This document shows, in pieces, positions 60,419-64,000 of a stretch of 64,000 nt of DNA (its first letter is position 1; every line of letters begins with the position of its first letter). The notes beneath the pieces were generated by a model. It was not told the origin of the DNA, ran no database searches, and saw only the letters and a list, made by a program, of their open reading frames with translations. The translations under genes were made by a program, and so were the position numbers. The DNA comes from Rubellimicrobium aerolatum. Its GTDB lineage: Bacteria; Pseudomonadota; Alphaproteobacteria; Rhodobacterales; Rhodobacteraceae. The stretch covers positions 372,001 to 436,000 of the forward strand of contig NZ_JAGGJP010000002.1 in NCBI RefSeq assembly GCF_017872975.1, written 5' to 3'.

Positions 60419-62425
60419 TTACTCGCGCGCGAGCCGGGCGCGGCCCTGCGCGGTGACGCGCAGGCGGGCCTCCACGAAGACCCGCTGGCCCTCGGCCTCG
60501 GCCTCGCGGCGGTCGAGCGCGTGGCGCAGCTCCACCTCCCCCGCCCCGGCAGCGCGGGCGCGGGCCGTCGCCTCGGCTTCCAGCGCCTCGGCCAGCGCGG
60601 CCAGCGCCGCATCCGGGTCGGCGAAGCGGCGGGGGCCATCGGGGAGGTGCGCGACGACCGTGCCGGGGGCGGGGCTGGTGACCGTGCCCTCGACCGACAG
60701 GGCCACGCGGCCCACCACGGCCCCCACGGCGTTGGCGACCTCGGCGTGCTCGGGCAGGACGACGCGCGCGCTGAGCCGGGCGCCGACGGCGGGGTAGTGC
60801 GTGCGGGCCGAGGCCCCGAGCGCCACGACGGGGACGCCCAGCGACAGCCGTGCCCGGACCAGCCCCTCGTGCCCGTCCAGCCCCGCCTGGGCGAGCGGAT
60901 GCCGCGCCAGCGCCTCCGGGTCGGGCCAGGAGCGGGAATCCTCGGCGAAGGCGGCCTCCAGCAGCGCCAGCGCGGTCTGGTGGGCGAGGCGGTCGAGGAT
61001 GGCGCGGGCCAGCGCGGCGGCATCGGGGGCGAGCCGGTCGCCTCCGCCGGTGCGGCGGCGCGCGAGGACCGCGAGCGCCTTCTCGGCCGCGTCGCGGTCG
61101 AAGTCGGATTGCAGCCCCGCGACATGGGCGGCGTCGGTGGGCGTCGCCGCCGAGATCATTGCGAGCCCGCGCCCGACGAGCCGGTTCAGCGCCGCCCCTT
61201 CGGTCCGGGCGAGGACGGCCTTGGCAAAGGGAAGCGGGCCATGCGCGAGACGGGCGGCGACGACGGATTCGCGCGCGTCGAGCCCCGGCGGCGGGCCACC
61301 TTGCCAGAGCGGCAGGACGAAGCGCCCGGCCTCCTCCTCCGCCCGCTCCCGCGACAGGGCGTCGTCCAGCGCGCGGTGGACCAGCTCGCCATGGTCGCGG
61401 GCGAGGAGCGACACGGGGACGACGCGGCGCGGGCCAAGGTGAAGCTCGCCGTCCAGGCCAGGGAGCAGGTGCACCTCGCTGTCGCCGCCCAGGCCCCAGG
61501 TCCGCATCGCGACGGCCTCGACCATGGTGCGCCAGGGGCCGACGCGCGCGCCCTCGGGGTCGATCCGGGGGCGGCCGTCCGTCAGGACGCAGACGTCGGT
61601 GGTGGTGCCGCCGATGTCGGACACCAGCGCCAGCGGCTCGCGCGCCAGCCACGCCGCCCCGGCGACCGAGGCCGCGGGGCCGGACAGGATCGTCTCGATG
61701 GGCTTCTCGTGGGCGACCGCTGCGGCCATCAGCGCGCCGTCGCCGCGCACCACCATCAGCGGCGCGGGGATGCCGCGCGCGCGCAGGTGCCCCTCGCAGG
61801 CCGCCACCAGCCGGTCGATGAGGCCGATCAGCCGGGCGTTCAGCACGGCCGTCAGCGCCCGGCGCGGGCCGCCCAGGGCGGACGACAGCTCGTGCGAGCA
61901 GGTGACGGGCAGGCCGGTGACGCGGCGCGCGAGGTCGCGGGCGGCAGCCTCGTGCGAGGGGTTGCGGGTGGCGAAGCGGGCGGCGACGGCAAGGCCGGTC
62001 AGCCCCACGGGGAGCGTCCGCAGCCCCGCCTCCAGCGCCGGAAGATCGAGCGGGGCCACCTCGGCCCCGGCGTGGTCGTGGCCGCCGGGCAGGCGGATCA
62101 CCGGGTCGCCGCGCAGCGCCTCGGGCAACCCGTCGCGCCCGAGGTCGGCCTCGTCGAAGCCGATGGCGACCAGCGCCACGCGACCCCCCTGCCCCTCCAC
62201 CAGCGCGTTGGTGGCGAGCGTGGTGGAGAGCGCGACCATCGCCACCTCGGACGGCGCGATCCCCGCCCGCGCCAGCACCGCGTCGATGGCCGCGCCCACG
62301 CCGATGGACAGGTCGGGCCGGGTGGTCAGCGCCTTGGCCTTGGCGAGGACGCGGGTTTCACCCTCGTCCAGCAGGACGGCGTCGGTGTAGGTGCCGCCGG
62401 TATCGACGCCGAGGAGGACGGGCAT
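60419..62425 (-). CDS. Hydantoinase/oxoprolinase family protein (HyuA type)
   Basis: A 668-residue ATP-dependent amidohydrolase of the HyuA branch. The ASKHA phosphate motif LLGVDTGGTYTDAVLLDEGE is at the N-terminus; ALSTTLATNALVEGQGGRVA, SGPAASVAGAAWLA and LVSDIGGTTTDVCVLTDGRP are further family markers. Such proteins open hydantoins, N-methylhydantoins or 5-oxoproline, usually with a HyuB partner, which is absent here. The ATG at 62425 gives the family start; a TTG at 62437 is an alternative. It follows the ABC substrate-binding gene by about 110 bases containing a hairpin, so the importer may bring its substrate. Confidence 0.85.
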   Translation of the reverse strand: MPVLLGVDTGGTYTDAVLLDEGETRVLAKAKALTTRPDLSIGVGAAIDAVLARAGIAPSEVAMVALSTTLATNALVEGQGGRVALVAIGFDEADLGRDGLPEALRGDPVIRLPGGHDHAGAEVAPLDLPALEAGLRTLPVGLTGLAVAARFATRNPSHEAAARDLARRVTGLPVTCSHELSSALGGPRRALTAVLNARLIGLIDRLVAACEGHLRARGIPAPLMVVRGDGALMAAAVAHEKPIETILSGPAASVAGAAWLAREPLALVSDIGGTTTDVCVLTDGRPRIDPEGARVGPWRTMVEAVAMRTWGLGGDSEVHLLPGLDGELHLGPRRVVPVSLLARDHGELVHRALDDALSRERAEEEAGRFVLPLWQGGPPPGLDARESVVAARLAHGPLPFAKAVLARTEGAALNRLVGRGLAMISAATPTDAAHVAGLQSDFDRDAAEKALAVLARRRTGGGDRLAPDAAALARAILDRLAHQTALALLEAAFAEDSRSWPDPEALARHPLAQAGLDGHEGLVRARLSLGVPVVALGASARTHYPAVGARLSARVVLPEHAEVANAVGAVVGRVALSVEGTVTSPAPGTVVAHLPDGPRRFADPDAALAALAEALEAEATARARAAGAGEVELRHALDRREAEAEGQRVFVEARLRVTAQGRARLARE

Positions 62426-62490
62426 GGGGGTTCCCAAGGAAGGAAGATGCGTATTTGGGCCAAGTTGAGGGGCAGGCCCGCAAAGGGAAC

Positions 62491-62515
62491 GGGCGCGAGG
62501 GGGTCCCCCGCGCCC
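62491..62515 (-). terminator. Hairpin between the binding-protein gene and the hydantoinase-family gene
   Basis: GGGCGCG-A-GGGGG, a one-base loop region, and CCCCCGCGCCC: about eleven pairs with one bulged A, 19 bases beyond the binding-protein stop. Its position parallels the hairpin after chvE and suggests differential expression within the operon. Confidence 0.6.
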
Positions 62516-62533
62516 GCGCCACGGATCAGGGCG

Positions 62534-63523
62534 TCACTGGGCGGCCAGCGCCACGTCGGTGACGGCGGTGGTCCAGGCCCCCTCGGGCACCGCGTTGATG
62601 ACCGGGGCCGAGCCGCCGGCCATCAGCGTCGCCACCGTCCGCTCGTAGGCGGCGGGATCGAGAGCGCCGGTGGAATCGCCGATGAGCTTGGCGACCTCGC
62701 CCATCATGCGGGTCTGGTGCTCGATGGTCTGGGCGCCGGTCTCGTCGTTGTCGAGGACGATCTGGGCCGCCTCCTCGGGGTTCTCCTCGGCCCATTGCCA
62801 GCCGCGCATCGAGGCGCGCACGAAGCGGGCCATCCGGTCCACGAAGGCCGGGTCCGCGAGGCTCTCCTCCAGCACGTAAAGACCGTCCTCCAGGGTGGCG
62901 ACGCCCTGGTCCTCGTACTTGAAGTTCACCAGCTCCTCGGGCGTCACGCCGGCGTCGATGACCTGCCAGTATTCGTTGTAGGTCATGGTCGAGATGCAGT
63001 CCGCCTGCCGCTGGATCAGCGGATCGACGTTGAAGCCCTGCTTCAGCACCTCGACCCCATCCGCGTCCTTGCCGTCCGTCTGCAACCCGAGCTGCGACAT
63101 CCACGACAGGAACGGATACTCGTTCCCCGAGAACCAGACGCCCAGCGTATGGTTCGCGAAGTCGGCCGGCGCCGCGATCCCCGAATCCGCCCAGCAGGTG
63201 AGCTGCATCCCCGAGGCCTGGAACGGCTGCGCGATGTTCACCAGCGGCACGCCGGCCTCGCGCGCGGCCAGCGCGCTCGGCATCCAGTCCACCACCACGT
63301 CGGCCCCGCCCCCGGCGATCACCTGCGTCGGCGCGATGTCCGGCCCGCCCGGCAGGATGGTGACGTCGAGGTTCTCCTCCCCGTAGAACCCCTGATCCAG
63401 GGCCACGTAGTAGCCCGCGAACTGGGCCTGCGTGACCCATTTCAGTTGCAGCGTCACGGCGTCCTGCGCGACGACCGGAGCCCCGAGCGCGCCCAGCGCC
63501 GTGGCGAGAAGCAGTTTCTTCAT
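62534..63523 (-). CDS. ABC transporter substrate-binding protein, NMT1/THI5-like
   Basis: A 329-residue periplasmic protein with signal peptide MKKLLLATALGALGAPVVAQ. The mature part starts VTLQLKWVTQAQFAGYYVAL and DQGFYGEENLDVTILPGGPD, the pattern of NMT1/THI5-like binding proteins for pyrimidine-type or aromatic nitrogen compounds, such as hydroxymethylpyrimidine or riboflavin. The true ligand is unknown. It sits between the permease gene (23 bases upstream) and the hydantoinase-family gene, so a hydantoin- or pyrimidine-like ligand is plausible. Length is normal. Confidence 0.88.
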   Translation of the reverse strand: MKKLLLATALGALGAPVVAQDAVTLQLKWVTQAQFAGYYVALDQGFYGEENLDVTILPGGPDIAPTQVIAGGGADVVVDWMPSALAAREAGVPLVNIAQPFQASGMQLTCWADSGIAAPADFANHTLGVWFSGNEYPFLSWMSQLGLQTDGKDADGVEVLKQGFNVDPLIQRQADCISTMTYNEYWQVIDAGVTPEELVNFKYEDQGVATLEDGLYVLEESLADPAFVDRMARFVRASMRGWQWAEENPEEAAQIVLDNDETGAQTIEHQTRMMGEVAKLIGDSTGALDPAAYERTVATLMAGGSAPVINAVPEGAWTTAVTDVALAAQ

Positions 63524-63546
63524 GGTGGTTCCCCTGTTGGTTTTCT

Positions 63547-64000
63547 TCAGGTCCGCTGCGAGGGGTGCCAGAAGGTCGCCCCCCGCTCGACAAGCGTGAT
63601 GATGCCGTAGACGGCGCTGCCCGCAAGGGCCCCCACAAGGATCGCCGCCCACACCATATCCAGTTGCAGCGCCCCGTTCGCGGTCGATATGCGGAAGCCG
63701 ATCCCCTGGGTGGGCGAGCCGAAGAACTCGGCCACGATCGCCCCGATCATCGCCAGCGTCGCCGCGATCTTGAGCCCGTTGAACACGAAGGGCAGCGCGG
63801 CCGGCACCCGCAGCTTTCCCAGCGTCGCCCAGTAGCCCGCGCCATAGGTCCGCATCAGGTCGCGCTGCATCTGGGTCGTGTCCGCAAGCCCCGCCACCGC
63901 GTTCACCAGCATGGGGAAGAACACCATCAGCACGACGACCGCCGCCTTGGACTGCCAGCCGAAGCCGAACCACATCACCATGATCGGCGCGACCCCGATG
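63547..64000 (-). CDS. ABC transporter permease (partial, continues beyond the window)
   Basis: The last 151 or so residues of a BPD-type permease; the N-terminus lies outside the window. It shows hydrophobic helices AAVVVLMVFFPMLVNAVAGL and DMVWAAILVGALAGSAVYGI. The ATPase-contact region is YGAGYWATLGKLRVPAALPF (EAA-loop position), followed by VFNGLKIAATLAMIGAIVAE. It belongs to the SsuC/ThiX-like class that pairs with NMT1/THI5-type binding proteins. The ATPase gene is presumably to the right. The frame is open to the window edge (IGVAPIMVMWFGFGWQSK). Confidence 0.9.
   Translation of the reverse strand, partial: IGVAPIMVMWFGFGWQSKAAVVVLMVFFPMLVNAVAGLADTTQMQRDLMRTYGAGYWATLGKLRVPAALPFVFNGLKIAATLAMIGAIVAEFFGSPTQGIGFRISTANGALQLDMVWAAILVGALAGSAVYGIITLVERGATFWHPSQRT

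Noticed and set aside
57630-63610. Long plus-strand frames at 57630-60797 and 60521-63610
   Set aside because: They are shadows of the galE, hydantoinase and binding-protein genes and have no recognisable domain.
1-64000. tRNA, rRNA or CRISPR arrays
   Set aside because: I looked in the intergenic regions for cloverleaf-like segments and regular direct repeats and saw none. A covariance-model scan could still find a small RNA that I missed.

Overview
The window is a chromosomal segment of a very GC-rich alphaproteobacterium, most likely a member of the Rhodobacteraceae/Roseobacter group. The protein repertoire supports this: an HvrA-type H-NS protein, PreT/PreA, chvE-ggu sugar import, a membrane PuuD urate hydroxylase with a cytochrome c tail, DUF6455, and a VPLPA-CTERM protein. 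So do the intergenic repeats: four copies of a 3'-end element built around GGGATATTTGGAGCCAAAG next to GGGGGC-TCT-GCCCCC hairpins. I cannot name a genus. No rRNA, tRNA, CRISPR array, prophage or plasmid origin was seen.

Layout. 1-3624 (+): pentose-type operon with the tail of a fucose/arabinose-isomerase-like enzyme, a split transketolase and an FGGY kinase. 3684-6200: graveyard of decayed insertion sequences (IS2-like, IS256, IS3) that truncated a DUF488 gene and carry an MFS transporter remnant. 6655-9315 (-): preT-preA pyrimidine reduction, with a RutR-like operator. 9373-14027: acyltransferase, H-NS-like protein, frameshifted secreted protein, deoD, DUF6455 gene behind an FNR-type box, DUF429 gene. 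14048-18108 (-): succinate dehydrogenase operon sdhC-D-A-(two small exported proteins)-B. 18263-19044: gene-free region with two kinds of dispersed repeat. 19045-27750: chvE-gguA-gguB-gguC plus sugar-acid dehydratase and aldose 1-dehydrogenase, with divergent gbpR. 27829-35729: taurine-type aminotransferase, an AT-richer orphan gene, a ParDE toxin-antitoxin pair, pta-ackA, zapE, gabT, DUF2798.

36372-43737: accD-folC-secreted protein operon, ilvD, a LysR regulator, cinA-ompA-like pair. 43841-49244: map, then the urate-to-ureidoglycolate pathway (puuD, uraH, a PuuE-UraD fusion, ureidoglycine aminohydrolase, allA). 49229-53213: YcaQ-type glycosylase, smpB, small stress/membrane proteins and a VPLPA-CTERM surface protein flanked by repeats. 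53441-58029: endonuclease/phosphatase-family protein, a self-complementary leader with a near-perfect Shine-Dalgarno, polA, NDUFS6-like zinc protein, HIT protein. 58369-64000: sugar transferase, galE, then an ABC importer (permease partial at the window edge, binding protein) followed by a hydantoinase-family gene.

The accessory themes are sugar oxidation (split transketolase operon; chvE-ggu with oxidative galactose/arabinose enzymes), nitrogen salvage from pyrimidines and purines, and acetyl-phosphate metabolism. I found no clear undescribed multi-gene system. The most open items are the self-occluding leader at 54289-54316, the AT-rich orphan at 29247-29939, the dispersed repeat shared by 18562-18606 and 36056-36100, the long inverted repeat upstream of sdhC, and the FNR box in front of the DUF6455 gene.
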